From Butyrivibrio sp. MC2013 (GTDB lineage Bacteria > Bacillota > Clostridia > Lachnospirales > Lachnospiraceae), in NCBI RefSeq assembly GCF_000424585.1, contig NZ_AUKE01000008.1, positions 62,001 to 126,000 of the forward strand: a stretch of DNA of 64,000 bases, written 5' to 3'. Below the pieces are notes generated by a model. The model was not told where the DNA came from. It did no database searches and was given only the letters and a program-made list of their open reading frames with translations. Below, piece after piece: positions 51,131 through 61,000 of the stretch. A program made the translations under genes and the position numbers. Position 1 is the first letter of the stretch. Each line of letters starts with the position of its first letter.

Positions 51131-52507
51131 TTAGAAGAATTTGCCACCCTTCATCATATTCTGCATGTTCATAAGGCTTCCCAGTCCGCCATGTCTGCCC
51201 TTCTTCATGCCGCCCAGCTGTTTCATCAGCTTCTGGGACTGCTCAAAGTTCTTGATAAAACGGTTAACAGCTGCTATATCATTGCCTGAGCCGTCTGCGA
51301 TCCTCTTCTTTCTGGAAGGGCTCATCAGCTTGGGATTTCTTCTCTCCTGAGGAGTCATGGAAAGAACTATAGCTTCAAGCCTTGCCAGCTCCTTTTCATC
51401 AGGCAGCTGATCCTGGGATATCTTGCCAGCTCCGGGGAGCATTGACAGTATACTGCCCAGTCCGCCCATCTTACGCATCTGCTTCATGCTTTCCAGATAC
51501 ATCTCAAAGTCAAACTTGCCCTTCTTCATTCTCTCAGCCATATCCTGAGTTTCCTGAAGATCGGCTTCTTCAGCGGCTGCAGCAGCCTTGTCAATAAGAC
51601 TGAGCACATCTCCCATTCCCAGTATTCTGGAAGCCATTCTGTCGGGATAGAACTGCTCCAGATCCTGGAGCTTCTCACCCATACCCACATAGAGGATAGG
51701 CTTACCTGTTACAAATCTGGTGGACAGTGCCGCACCGCCCCTGGTATCGCCATCCATCTTGGATAGGATGATACCGTCTATACCAACCTTGTCATTGAAC
51801 TCAGAAGCAACATTTACAGCTTCCTGACCTGTCATAGCGTCAACCACAAGGATAGTCTGAAATACATCTACAGCCTGCTTGATATTCACAAGCTCTGCCA
51901 TCATGGCATTGTCAATCTGCAAGCGTCCTGCTGTATCTATGATCACCACATTTTTATTGTGGTTCTTTGCATATTCTATACCATGTCTTGCTATATCTAC
52001 AGGACTTACGTCAGTGCCCTCAGAGTAACAGTCAACCAGTACCTTCTCTGCATTGACCCTTAGCTGATCTATAGCCGCAGGTCTGTATACGTCGCAGGCT
52101 ACCAGAAGCGGGAACTTACCCCTGCTCTTAAGCTTGCCAGCAAGCTTGGCTGCAGTGGTAGTCTTACCTGCACCCTGAAGACCAGCCATCATGATGACTG
52201 TCATGGCCTGACCGGGTCTAAAGGCAATCTCAGTAGTCTCTGAGCCCATGAGACTTACCATCTCTTCATTGACGATCTTGATGACCATCTGACCGGGATT
52301 GAGACCGTTCATTACGTCTTCGCCAATAGCTCGCTCTTCAACTGCTTTTGTAAATTTCTTTACAACCTTAAAAGATACATCAGCTTCAAGGAGGGCCATC
52401 TTAACCTGCTTAAGGGCTGTCCTTACATCATCTTCTGTAAGTCTGCCCTTACCCCTGAGCTGTTTAAAAACATTCTGTAATTTATCGGATAAGCTTTCAA
52501 ATGCCAT
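51131..52507 (-). CDS. ffh: Signal recognition particle protein Ffh
   Basis: The 458-residue SRP54 homologue has an N-terminal four-helix N domain, GTPase G domain (GLQGAGKTTTAAKLAGKLK; VIIDTAGRLQID; SKMDGDTRGGAALS) and a methionine-rich M domain (MGGLGSILSMLPG, KRIADGSG, C-terminal MNMQNMMKGGKFF). It binds signal sequences and SRP RNA and docks with FtsY. Its ATG shares one base with the ylxM stop (TGATG). Confidence 0.97.
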   Translation of the reverse strand: MAFESLSDKLQNVFKQLRGKGRLTEDDVRTALKQVKMALLEADVSFKVVKKFTKAVEERAIGEDVMNGLNPGQMVIKIVNEEMVSLMGSETTEIAFRPGQAMTVIMMAGLQGAGKTTTAAKLAGKLKSRGKFPLLVACDVYRPAAIDQLRVNAEKVLVDCYSEGTDVSPVDIARHGIEYAKNHNKNVVIIDTAGRLQIDNAMMAELVNIKQAVDVFQTILVVDAMTGQEAVNVASEFNDKVGIDGIILSKMDGDTRGGAALSTRFVTGKPILYVGMGEKLQDLEQFYPDRMASRILGMGDVLSLIDKAAAAAEEADLQETQDMAERMKKGKFDFEMYLESMKQMRKMGGLGSILSMLPGAGKISQDQLPDEKELARLEAIVLSMTPQERRNPKLMSPSRKKRIADGSGNDIAAVNRFIKNFEQSQKLMKQLGGMKKGRHGGLGSLMNMQNMMKGGKFF

Positions 52508-52857
52508 CAGCCAAGTTCCTCTATGATCAGTCCGGACAAGCGCCTGAGTTCGTCTTTATCAGATTCAGATAAATTCTCTGTATCCAGCACTCTGTCTATC
52601 TCTTCTGCAGCGGATTTAATAGCACGGAAGCGCTCTATCATCCTGAGCTTCTTCTCATAGCCTTCCATTGCAGCAGTACATCTTCTTATGAGATCATGTA
52701 CACCCTGCTTGCTGATTCCGTATTCATCAGCAATCTCATTAAGCGACATGTCGTTATATACCAGGTTCTCATATACCTCTCTCTGATGATCTGTGAGCAG
52801 CTCACCATAAAAGTCATACAAAAGGCCCTGTTCCACCAATTTCTCAACCTGTCTCAT
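52507..52857 (-). CDS. ylxM: YlxM/p13-like DNA-binding protein
   Basis: The 116-residue helix-turn-helix protein (UPF0122) has LLTDHQREVYENLVYNDMSLNEIADEYGISKQGVHDLIRR, close to sigma-70 region 4 in fold. It is co-expressed with ffh in Firmicutes and thought to affect SRP function. It is the first gene of the ffh operon, with the promoter at 52894-52922. Confidence 0.95.
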   Translation of the reverse strand: MRQVEKLVEQGLLYDFYGELLTDHQREVYENLVYNDMSLNEIADEYGISKQGVHDLIRRCTAAMEGYEKKLRMIERFRAIKSAAEEIDRVLDTENLSESDKDELRRLSGLIIEELG

Positions 52858-52893
52858 GGTAACACCTTCCAGTGCCTCATAAGCACCTTACCT

Positions 52894-52922
52894 ATATTAC
52901 ATGAGCAGCCCCAGGGTGTCAA
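52894..52922 (-). promoter_or_regulatory. Promoter of the ylxM-ffh operon
   Basis: A consensus -35 TTGACA (52917-52922) and -10 TAATAT (52894-52899) with exactly 17 bases between. The -10 ends 36 bases before the ylxM start. Confidence 0.8.
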
Positions 52923-52933
52923 GTATTTTTTCT

Positions 52934-53830
52934 TTACCCCCACGAATAATCAGATGGAAGCTTGCCCGTCAGCTTTTGAAAAGCGCTGCAAAAGGCGGAA
53001 TAGTCGTGAAAACCGGCTTCCATGGCAGCAGTCATGGCTCCCTCTCCTCTGACAATGAGGTCTCTGGCCCTTAGCACCCTCTTCTGGGTAATATACTGAT
53101 GGACACTGAAACCCGTCTCAGCTTTAAAGAGTCTCATCATGTGGTATTTACTGATGTAAAACCTGTCAGCTATTGAATCTATGGACAGATCCCCGGAGAG
53201 ATTATCATTTATATGATCTATGATATCCACTATTTTTCTGTTATAATGGGCCTTTTCCATAAAGGCATCCTCCTGGGCCGCACACAGATCGGAGAGGTCC
53301 AGCATCAGCTTTATCAGGCCCATGTGGATCCTGATACTGCTTCCCGGGCCCTTATCCATTTCCATGAGCCTTTTCAGCTCTGTAAAGTCCTCCATGATAA
53401 GAGCAGTTCCTCCTGCATCGAAATGGACCAGATTAGACTTCTTTTCCGAAGGAAGCTCAAATATATCGCATATATCAGTTCCACCTTCCTGATCCCTGTC
53501 AGGCTCAAAGAGCTCCATGGACGAGAGACGACTGAGTATATCCGGGCGAAGATACAGGACATACCTCTCATAATTTCTCTCATCATCTGCAAATGTTCTG
53601 TGAATGGAATGATGGGGCACTATAATGAGATCATAAGGACGAAGCTCATAACTTCTGCCCTCCACGCTATAAGAAGCATTGCCCCTCAGAAAAAAGACAA
53701 TTTTATCAAAGTCATGATAATGCCAGGGCGTATAAAGCGCCCTGTTCTCATCAAGACAGAATAATTTGAAATCACAATTCAGATATCCTCTCTGCTCATA
53801 ATCTGCAGCAGGATTAAATGCATCATCCAT
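52934..53830 (-). CDS. AraC-family regulator with cupin-like sensor domain
   Basis: The 298-residue regulator has an N-terminal AraC-binding/cupin fold (WHYHDFDKIVFFLRGNASYSVEGRSYEL, DLIIVPHHSIHRTF). The C-terminal HTH pair is SIDSIADRFYISKYHMMRLFKAETGFSVHQYI and AGFHDYSAFCSAFQKLTGKLPSDY. The ligand is unknown. It follows the GH25 gene by 10 bases and ends near the ylxM promoter, so it is probably the last gene of the ftsY-ilvA-side operon. Confidence 0.85.
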   Translation of the reverse strand: MDDAFNPAADYEQRGYLNCDFKLFCLDENRALYTPWHYHDFDKIVFFLRGNASYSVEGRSYELRPYDLIIVPHHSIHRTFADDERNYERYVLYLRPDILSRLSSMELFEPDRDQEGGTDICDIFELPSEKKSNLVHFDAGGTALIMEDFTELKRLMEMDKGPGSSIRIHMGLIKLMLDLSDLCAAQEDAFMEKAHYNRKIVDIIDHINDNLSGDLSIDSIADRFYISKYHMMRLFKAETGFSVHQYITQKRVLRARDLIVRGEGAMTAAMEAGFHDYSAFCSAFQKLTGKLPSDYSWG

Positions 53831-53840
53831 AGATATCCTC

Positions 53841-54932
53841 TTACTTTACACAGATATTCAGATCCACATCCGTATCTATACCATCCACATGTCCCGTAGA
53901 GCTATACTGCCAATATGTAAAATCATAGGGGAAGTATTGAGGAAGATTGTAGTATGCGATCCACTTCTCAATATCTTCAAGCCTTGTCATGTCCAGCATA
54001 AGTGTGAAGGTCTCCACATTACCGTAGATCATGGATTTATACCCGGCTTCCTCTACCGTATGGCAAAACTTAAGAGCTGCATCTGTAAGCTCCTCTTTGG
54101 AAAGGCCACTGGTCCTGCTGGAATCAGTGTCGGGCCTCTCTATATCAATTACCAGGGGAAGCTCTATATCATAGCCCTTTACCGCTTCAAGGGTAAAGAG
54201 CGCCTCCTCATAGGCTTCCTCTTCATCTACAGCCTGTGAGAAATAATATACTCCCACCTTGATACCTGCAGCATGAGCACCTTCTATATTTGCTGCAAAA
54301 TTAGGATCCTCTGACATGGCTCCCTGACTTGTGCCTCTGTTCCCAACTCTGATAAAAGCAAATTCAACGCCGTCAGCAGCTGCCTTTTCCCAGTCAATAT
54401 CTCCCTGGAACTTAGCAACATCTATTCCTTTTGCCCCTGATACATCTTCTCTGCTGCCGGTATAGGTGAGTATACCCTTGTCGTTTTTCTCAAAATCCTT
54501 ATCAGCAAAGCTATTGGCCCTAAGATTCTTATCAATAGGCACAAAATAGTATCTTCCATCTCTGGCTATGAGTATCTGATCACTAAATAGGCTCCTTAGG
54601 ATACCGCTTACAGGAGTACCGCTTTCAAGCCCGCCCTTAATATCACTGAGTATCTCATTACGGCCCTCACCCTCAGCATTCTCCACCAGGGCATAGAGCT
54701 CTTCCTCAGAATAATAGCCCTCTTCCAGAGCGCTTATCCTGGAATTCTCCTTTCTGAGTCTGATATTCCTGTAGATCACAAGGAGTATGCATATCAGAAG
54801 GATCACAGCAAGGAGCCTGAGTGCTGTGATCCTGATCTGCGTCCTTCTGTGAACAGGGTTCTTATAGAGATTCTTGTCCGAATTTATATGATCATACCTT
54901 TTCTTCAAAATAGCTCTTATATCCCTCTCCAA
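53841..54932 (-). CDS. Membrane-anchored GH25 muramidase (lysozyme)
   Basis: The protein of up to 363 residues has a cytoplasmic basic N-terminus, one transmembrane helix (~30-50) and a ~100-residue spacer. A GH25 catalytic domain follows, starting at KGIDVAKFQGDIDWEKAAADG, with VGVYYFSQAVDEEEA and the DxE motif in LPLVIDIERPDTD. It would cut peptidoglycan glycan strands outside the cell. The start is uncertain: the longest frame begins with TTG at 54932, overlapping the YitT gene by 41 bases without a clear ribosome binding site. Another TTG eight codons later is possible. Confidence 0.85.
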   Translation of the reverse strand: MERDIRAILKKRYDHINSDKNLYKNPVHRRTQIRITALRLLAVILLICILLVIYRNIRLRKENSRISALEEGYYSEEELYALVENAEGEGRNEILSDIKGGLESGTPVSGILRSLFSDQILIARDGRYYFVPIDKNLRANSFADKDFEKNDKGILTYTGSREDVSGAKGIDVAKFQGDIDWEKAAADGVEFAFIRVGNRGTSQGAMSEDPNFAANIEGAHAAGIKVGVYYFSQAVDEEEAYEEALFTLEAVKGYDIELPLVIDIERPDTDSSRTSGLSKEELTDAALKFCHTVEEAGYKSMIYGNVETFTLMLDMTRLEDIEKWIAYYNLPQYFPYDFTYWQYSSTGHVDGIDTDVDLNICVK

Positions 54933-55761
54933 ATATTTCCATGGCGCTGGATACGATCAGAAATGCTTTTGGATCCTCTTCTCTTACTATCTGTTCCGCA
55001 AGAGGTGATACTCTCTTTTTCACAACGCAGAGAATGACCCTTTTATACGTCTTGGAATAGGCACCCTGTCCGTAAACATAGGTCACACCCACATCCAGTT
55101 CCTTTAACAGCCTTTCCGCTATGGCCTTGTACTCATCAGATATTATATACAACACCTTGGCTTCGTCCCTACCGTACAATACAGCATCCAAGACCAGGCC
55201 GCTGACAAATACGGATATGATGGAATACAAACCTGCAGGGACATCCTTCATTACAAGGGTAGCAAAGAATATGACTACCAGGTCAGTAGCAAAAAGAATA
55301 CCGCCTGTCTTTACATGAGGATAACGGAGCCTTAATATCTTGATGATGATATCAGAGCCTCCGCTGGTGCCTCCCTGCATAAAGATCAGTCCCATACCTA
55401 TAGCAGTAAGCGCACCGCCAAAGAAAGCTGCAAGCACTTTATCGTTAACAGCAAATACAACAGCGAACCTAGCCAGTATATCCGTAACAGCGGAAATAAG
55501 GCCGGTCGCATATAATGTTGATACTATAAAATGCAGCCCAAATTTCCAGGTACCTAGTATAAGGACCGGGATATTGAGAACCATAAACCAGGCACCGGTA
55601 CCAAAAGGCACTATCCTGTTCAGAGCGATAGCGATACCTGTAAAGCCGCCGGGAGCCAGGTTATTGGGGTCTGAGAACAGCGCTGTTCCGATGCCGTAGA
55701 GAAAGGAACCCACTGTTATAAAAAAGTATTGAATCAGAAGCTTTCTGATCTTCTTGTTCAT
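54892..55761 (-). CDS. YitT-family membrane protein
   Basis: The 289-residue protein has five to six hydrophobic helices typical of YitT_membrane (DUF161: FLYGIGTALFSDPNNLAPGGFTGIAIALN, GGTSGGSDIIIKILR) and a C-terminal soluble DUF2179 domain (~220-280). Function is unknown. It begins one base after the ilvA stop codon, and its 3' end overlaps the GH25 gene. Confidence 0.88.
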   Translation of the reverse strand: MNKKIRKLLIQYFFITVGSFLYGIGTALFSDPNNLAPGGFTGIAIALNRIVPFGTGAWFMVLNIPVLILGTWKFGLHFIVSTLYATGLISAVTDILARFAVVFAVNDKVLAAFFGGALTAIGMGLIFMQGGTSGGSDIIIKILRLRYPHVKTGGILFATDLVVIFFATLVMKDVPAGLYSIISVFVSGLVLDAVLYGRDEAKVLYIISDEYKAIAERLLKELDVGVTYVYGQGAYSKTYKRVILCVVKKRVSPLAEQIVREEDPKAFLIVSSAMEIFGEGYKSYFEEKV

Positions 55762-55762
55762 A

Positions 55763-56989
55763 TCAGATCTGTGTGGTCACAAGCCTTGGACGATATAACT
55801 TTTCTTCCAAAGCTTCCATGATCTGAGTCTTATGCTCGGTTCCATAAGCCTCAAGTGTGATCCGCAGCTCTACAGCAGCATTGCGGTTGATGGATACAAA
55901 CTGGTTGTGCTCCAGCTTGATAACATTGCCACCCAGTTCAGCAATAATACCGGATACTCTTGACAGTTCACCCGGCTTGTCGGGAAGAAGTACAGATACT
56001 GTAAAGATCCTGTCTCTTCTGATCAGTCCCTGCTGAACTACAGAAGACATTGTGATAACGTCCATATTACCACCGGAGAGAACGCATACTACCTTCTTAT
56101 TCTTGCATCTGAGCTGCTTAAGAGCTGCTACAGACAAAAGACCTGAATTTTCCACGATCATCTTGTGATTCTCGACCATATCCAGGAAAGCGACTACCAG
56201 ATCCTCATCATCTACCTTGATGATCTGATCGATATTCTTCTGGATATAAGGGAATATCTTCTCGCCGGGAGTCTTGACTGCAGTACCGTCAGCAATGGTA
56301 TTGACACCGGGAAGCGTAGTGACCTTACCTTCCTTAAGTGATGCACTCATGCAGGCAGCTCCTGCAGGCTCTACACCTATTACCTTGATAGCGGGATTGA
56401 GGAACTTGGCAAGAGTGGATACACCACTGGCCAGTCCGCCTCCGCCGATGGGTACAAGTATATAATCAACTGTGGGAAGCTCCTTGAATATCTCCATAGC
56501 TATGCTGCCCTGACCTGTAGCCACATCCAGATCATCAAAGGGATGAACAAAGGTATATCCCTTTTCAGCAGCCAGCTTGATCGCATAGTCTGCTGCTTCA
56601 TCATATACATCACCCTTTAATATTACTTCTGCTCCCAGGGCTTTGGTCCTGTTGACCTTGATAAGAGGAGTAGTGGTAGGCATTACAATGGTAGCATGCA
56701 CACCATACTGACCTGCAGCATATGCCACGCCCTGAGCGTGATTGCCTGCAGATGCGGTGATCAGGCCCTTCTTTCTGTCTTCATCAGACATGGTGCTGAT
56801 CTTGTAATAAGCACCTCTTACCTTGTAAGCACCGGTTCTCTGCATATTCTCAGGCTTGAGGTATACCTTATTGCCGCAGCTGCTGCTAAAGTAATCACTG
56901 TAGCAAAGCTTGGTCTCTACAGTGACCTCTTTGACCTTTTCGCAGGCCTCCTCGAATTTCTCCAATGTCATCTTCTTTTCGTCACTCAT
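55763..56989 (-). CDS. ilvA: Threonine ammonia-lyase with C-terminal ACT domain
   Basis: The 408-residue PLP enzyme deaminates threonine to 2-oxobutanoate. The PLP lysine is in ENMQRTGAYKVRGAYYKI, the phosphate loop is VPIGGGGLASGVS, and ASAGNHAQGVAYAA is conserved. Residues ~330-408 form an ACT domain (LLPDKPGELSRVSGIIAELGGNV). The size fits the TdcB-like ACT-containing class more than long E. coli IlvA, so a catabolic or dual role is possible. The start at 56989 has GGGAGG 6 bases upstream; the frame is open to 57064 without one. Confidence 0.92.
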   Translation of the reverse strand: MSDEKKMTLEKFEEACEKVKEVTVETKLCYSDYFSSSCGNKVYLKPENMQRTGAYKVRGAYYKISTMSDEDRKKGLITASAGNHAQGVAYAAGQYGVHATIVMPTTTPLIKVNRTKALGAEVILKGDVYDEAADYAIKLAAEKGYTFVHPFDDLDVATGQGSIAMEIFKELPTVDYILVPIGGGGLASGVSTLAKFLNPAIKVIGVEPAGAACMSASLKEGKVTTLPGVNTIADGTAVKTPGEKIFPYIQKNIDQIIKVDDEDLVVAFLDMVENHKMIVENSGLLSVAALKQLRCKNKKVVCVLSGGNMDVITMSSVVQQGLIRRDRIFTVSVLLPDKPGELSRVSGIIAELGGNVIKLEHNQFVSINRNAAVELRITLEAYGTEHKTQIMEALEEKLYRPRLVTTQI

Positions 56990-57067
56990 TATTGTCCTCC
57001 CATACTGCAGTATTTCATGCTGGCAGATCAAGTCCGCCGCTTCTATGAACGGGGCTGTCCACAAGGA

Positions 57068-58042
57068 CTAATCATAATTCCTTGCATCTCCTGTCAGTAT
57101 CTCTATGGCATCCTTCTCGGTGAGTTTCTCCACATCAAAAAGGGCGTCTACAAATTCATTGGGTTCGAATCTTTCAAGATCTTCAAGAGATTCACCCACA
57201 CCAATATATTTTACAGGTATATTCAGCTCAGATACTATAGCAACAGCTATACCACCCTTTGCGGTTCCATCCATCTTGGTAAGTACTATACCTGTAAGCT
57301 GGGCAGCTTCAGAGAATTCCCTTGCCTGGGACAGAGCATTCTGACCTGTGGCAGCATCCAGTACTATGAGATTCTCGCGCATATATTCCGGAAGCTGTGC
57401 ATCCAGTATCCTGTTCATCTTGCGCAGCTCTTCCATCAGATTCTTCTTGTTATGTAATCTTCCTGCAGTATCCACAATGAGGATATCTATATCCCTGGCC
57501 TTTGCAGCTCCTACAGCATCATATATCACAGATGCGGGATCCGCACCCTCTGCGCCTTTGATGATGGGTACTCCTGCCCTGTCGGTCCATTCATTAAGCT
57601 GCTCTGTTGCAGCAGCCCTGTAGGTATCGGCAGCTGCTACCAGTACCTTCTTGCCCCTGGCCTTATAGATCGCTGCAAGCTTGCCTACAGATGTGGTCTT
57701 ACCCACTCCGTTCACACCAATTATGAAGAGTACAGACTTATTATTCTCAAAGTCATATGCATGCTCATCCTGGTGCATCTGCTCTCTGATATCCTCTACC
57801 AGCAGCTTTCTGCATTCCGAGCCGCTCTTTATCTTTAATTCCTTGACCTGGCTCCTGAGCCTGTCGATTATACGGCTTGTGGCATTGATACCTATATCAC
57901 CCATGATAAGGGTTTCTTCCAGATCCTCATAGAAATCCTCATCAATCTCATTGGCTGTTCCCAGAACATTATCCAGGCCCTTGACCATTGATTCTCTTGT
58001 CTTGGACAAGCCGCCCTTTAGCCTTGCAAAAAATCCACTCAC
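57068..58042 (-). CDS. ftsY: SRP receptor FtsY
   Basis: The 324-residue NG-domain GTPase docks Ffh-ribosome complexes at the membrane. Motifs are GVNGVGKTTSVGKLAAIYK, ILIVDTAGRLHNKKNLMEEL and TKMDGTAKGGIAVAI. There is no long acidic A domain, as usual in Firmicutes. It starts with GTG sharing one base with the smc stop, so it is translationally coupled. Confidence 0.96.
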   Translation of the reverse strand: MSGFFARLKGGLSKTRESMVKGLDNVLGTANEIDEDFYEDLEETLIMGDIGINATSRIIDRLRSQVKELKIKSGSECRKLLVEDIREQMHQDEHAYDFENNKSVLFIIGVNGVGKTTSVGKLAAIYKARGKKVLVAAADTYRAAATEQLNEWTDRAGVPIIKGAEGADPASVIYDAVGAAKARDIDILIVDTAGRLHNKKNLMEELRKMNRILDAQLPEYMRENLIVLDAATGQNALSQAREFSEAAQLTGIVLTKMDGTAKGGIAVAIVSELNIPVKYIGVGESLEDLERFEPNEFVDALFDVEKLTEKDAIEILTGDARNYD

Positions 58043-61000
58043 TAGTTTTCCAACTCCTTGTCTATAAGGTTAACACTTACCAGTGCCGACACACCCTTCT
58101 CCTGCATAGTGATACCGTAGAGTCTGTCTGCACTCTCCATTGTACCACGACGATGGGTAATTACAATGAACTGTGTGTTTTTGAGCTTATGGAGATACCT
58201 GGCAAATCTTACTACGTTATTCTCATCAAGGGCCGCCTCGATCTCATCAAGGAGACAGAAGGGTGAAGGCTTGAGATTCTGTATAGCAAAGAGAAGCGCT
58301 ATGGCTGTAAGAGCTTTCTCTCCACCACTCATCATATTCATGTTGACCAGCTTCTTGCCCGGCGGCTGAGCGATGATCCTGATGCCTGCTTCCAGTATAT
58401 CCTCATTCTCATCTATCTCAAGACTGCCGTGTCCGCCACCGAACATCTCTTTAAATACCTTATCAAATTGCTTGTTGATAAGATCAAACTGCTCTTTGAA
58501 GCGGCTCCTCATACCACTGTCCAGATCATCAATGATCACCAGGAGCTGATCCCTTGCCACTATCAGATCGTCATGCTGAGTCTTCATAAAATCATGACGC
58601 TCCAAAAGATTCTTGTAATCCTCTATGGCATTAACGTTAACATCTCCCAGTGCTCTTATGGAGTTCTTTAGAGAAGCAATCTCCTTTTTCATGGCAGAGG
58701 CATCATTCATCTCTTCATCACGAAGCTCTCTTGCCGATGACAGAGTGATCTCATATTCATCCCACATATATGCTGATAAGCCTTCAATCTGGCCGTCCAG
58801 CTTCTCTTTCTGGGATGAGAGCCTGTTAACTTCCTTATCAAGGCCGGATCTGAGCTCTGCAAGATGCTCTCTCTTTTCAAAAAAGCCCTTTTGCTTGCCG
58901 GAGAGCTCTTCTCTTACCTTCTGAGCTTCTTCCAATTCTTGTCTGGCCTTCCTGCTCTCCTGGCCGGAAGCTTCAATTGTCCCCTCTATAGTCCTTATAT
59001 TTTCTTCTTTTTCAAGGGACTCTTTTCGGCTCATTTCCAGATGGCTGACTACCTCCTCCAGATCAGCCTTCTTCTGAGCCTTCTCGCCTTCTATTCTCCT
59101 TATATTCTCCAGGATATATTCCTTTTTCTGGTTAATTGCAGCGATCCTTGCATCCAGTCCTGTTACTTCCTTAAGAGCTTCCTCCTCTTTGTCGGAGAGC
59201 TCTCCGGATTCTCCTGTCAGGAGACTGGCATCCTCCTGGCTCTTTTCTTCCTGTCTGTCCAGTTCAGACAGCTCTGCGCGTATCCTGATCTCTTCTTCTT
59301 CCAGTTCCAGGCTCTTTACCCTGATATCTTCATTTTCTTCTTTCAGGTTTTCGTAGAGAGCAGTCTCTTCTTTTTGCTTCTCTTCCTCTCTCTCCACATT
59401 CATCCTGGCAGTATTCTGCTCAATGAAGGCTTCCTGGAGCTGGGCTCTTGCCTTTTCTATCCTGCCTCTGATATCTGCTCTCTCGCCCTTGATTGCATTT
59501 ATATGATTGCCTATTTCCTCAGCCTGGGCATATAGCCTTGCACTTTCATTCTTAAGGTCATCCATCTCCCTTCGTCTTCCCAGGAGATTGGAGCTGTTCT
59601 TGAAGGCACCACCGCTAATGGCACCGCCGGGAGTAAGGAGTTCTCCCTCCAGGGTGACCATTCTCACGCTATAGTGATATTTTCTTGCAGCAGCAGTAGC
59701 ATTATCCACATTATCGACAACTACTACCCTGCCAAGGAGATTAACTGCTACGCCCTTATATCTGTCGTCCACATTTACAAGAGTATCTGCTGTACCGATA
59801 ACTCCCTTCTCACACAGTACATCCCTGTTAGTGAGACCTTTGCTACCTTCCATAGCTGTCAGAGGAAGGAAGGTAGCCCTTCCTGCTCTGTTCTGTTTCA
59901 GATATGAGATCATCTTCTTGGCTGTATCCTCATTATCTGTAACAATATTCTGTATGCTGCCGCCCAGAGCTGTCTCTATGGCTGTCTCATAAGCAGGATC
60001 GGTCTTGATGATATCGGCTACAACACCGATCACACCCTTCTCGTTGTCCTTTATGCTCATTACCGTCCTGACCGCAGAGCCATAGCCCTCATAACGTTCT
60101 GTCATATTGGCAAGGGCATTGTATCTGGACCTGAGTTCCATTGCCTTGTCTCTGGATACGCGCATCTTATCATCGCTTGCGGCAAGGTCATCCCTGATCT
60201 CGGATAGCCTTGTGTCATAGGCCTTCTGGCTCTCTTCCAGCTCTCTGATCTTTGTTCCCAGATCTTCAAAAATTTTCTTTAATTCATCAAGCCTTGCCTT
60301 CTTCTCTGCTTCGTCGCTTCGTACAGATACAAGGCGACCTGTCAGCTCAGCCTTTCTGATACTCAGCTGCTCCTTCATGGTAGCAATGGATGACTGACGA
60401 GCCTTGATAGAAGCCCTCTTGTTCATGCTCTCGATAACACTGCTCTTGGCTTCTTCGATCCTGTCAGTGATATCCTTTATCCTGCCTCTGATGTCTTCAA
60501 GACCTGCGACAGCAGTATTTCTCTCTTCTTCCAGAGATGTGATCTCCCTGTCTACTTCACTGCATTTGGCATTTTCAAGGGACAATTCCTCATCCTTGGC
60601 AGATATCTCGGCACTGATCTCATTTTTTCTCTCTTCAAAATGACCGGCCTGAGCCGCAGCAGATCTGATCTGCTCTCTAAGGATACCCAGCTGACCCTCC
60701 AGCTTTTCCTTTAGCACACTGGAATCAGTCATTGCTGATCTGGCATTGTCAACAGTCCTCTCTGCTTCTTCAAGTGCAGCCTGGACCTTATCATATTCTT
60801 CCCTGGCCTCTTCATATGCCCTTACAGTATCGTCCAGGTTCTTTTCAGCATCTTCAAGCTTCCCAGATGCATCATCGAGGAGCTGCTCAAGTCGCGCGGA
60901 CTCTATGAGGAACATATTGATATCCAGGACCTTGAGCCTCTCCTTATGTCCCAAATATATCTTGGCAGTCTCAGACTGCTTCTGCAGAGGCTCCAGCTGC

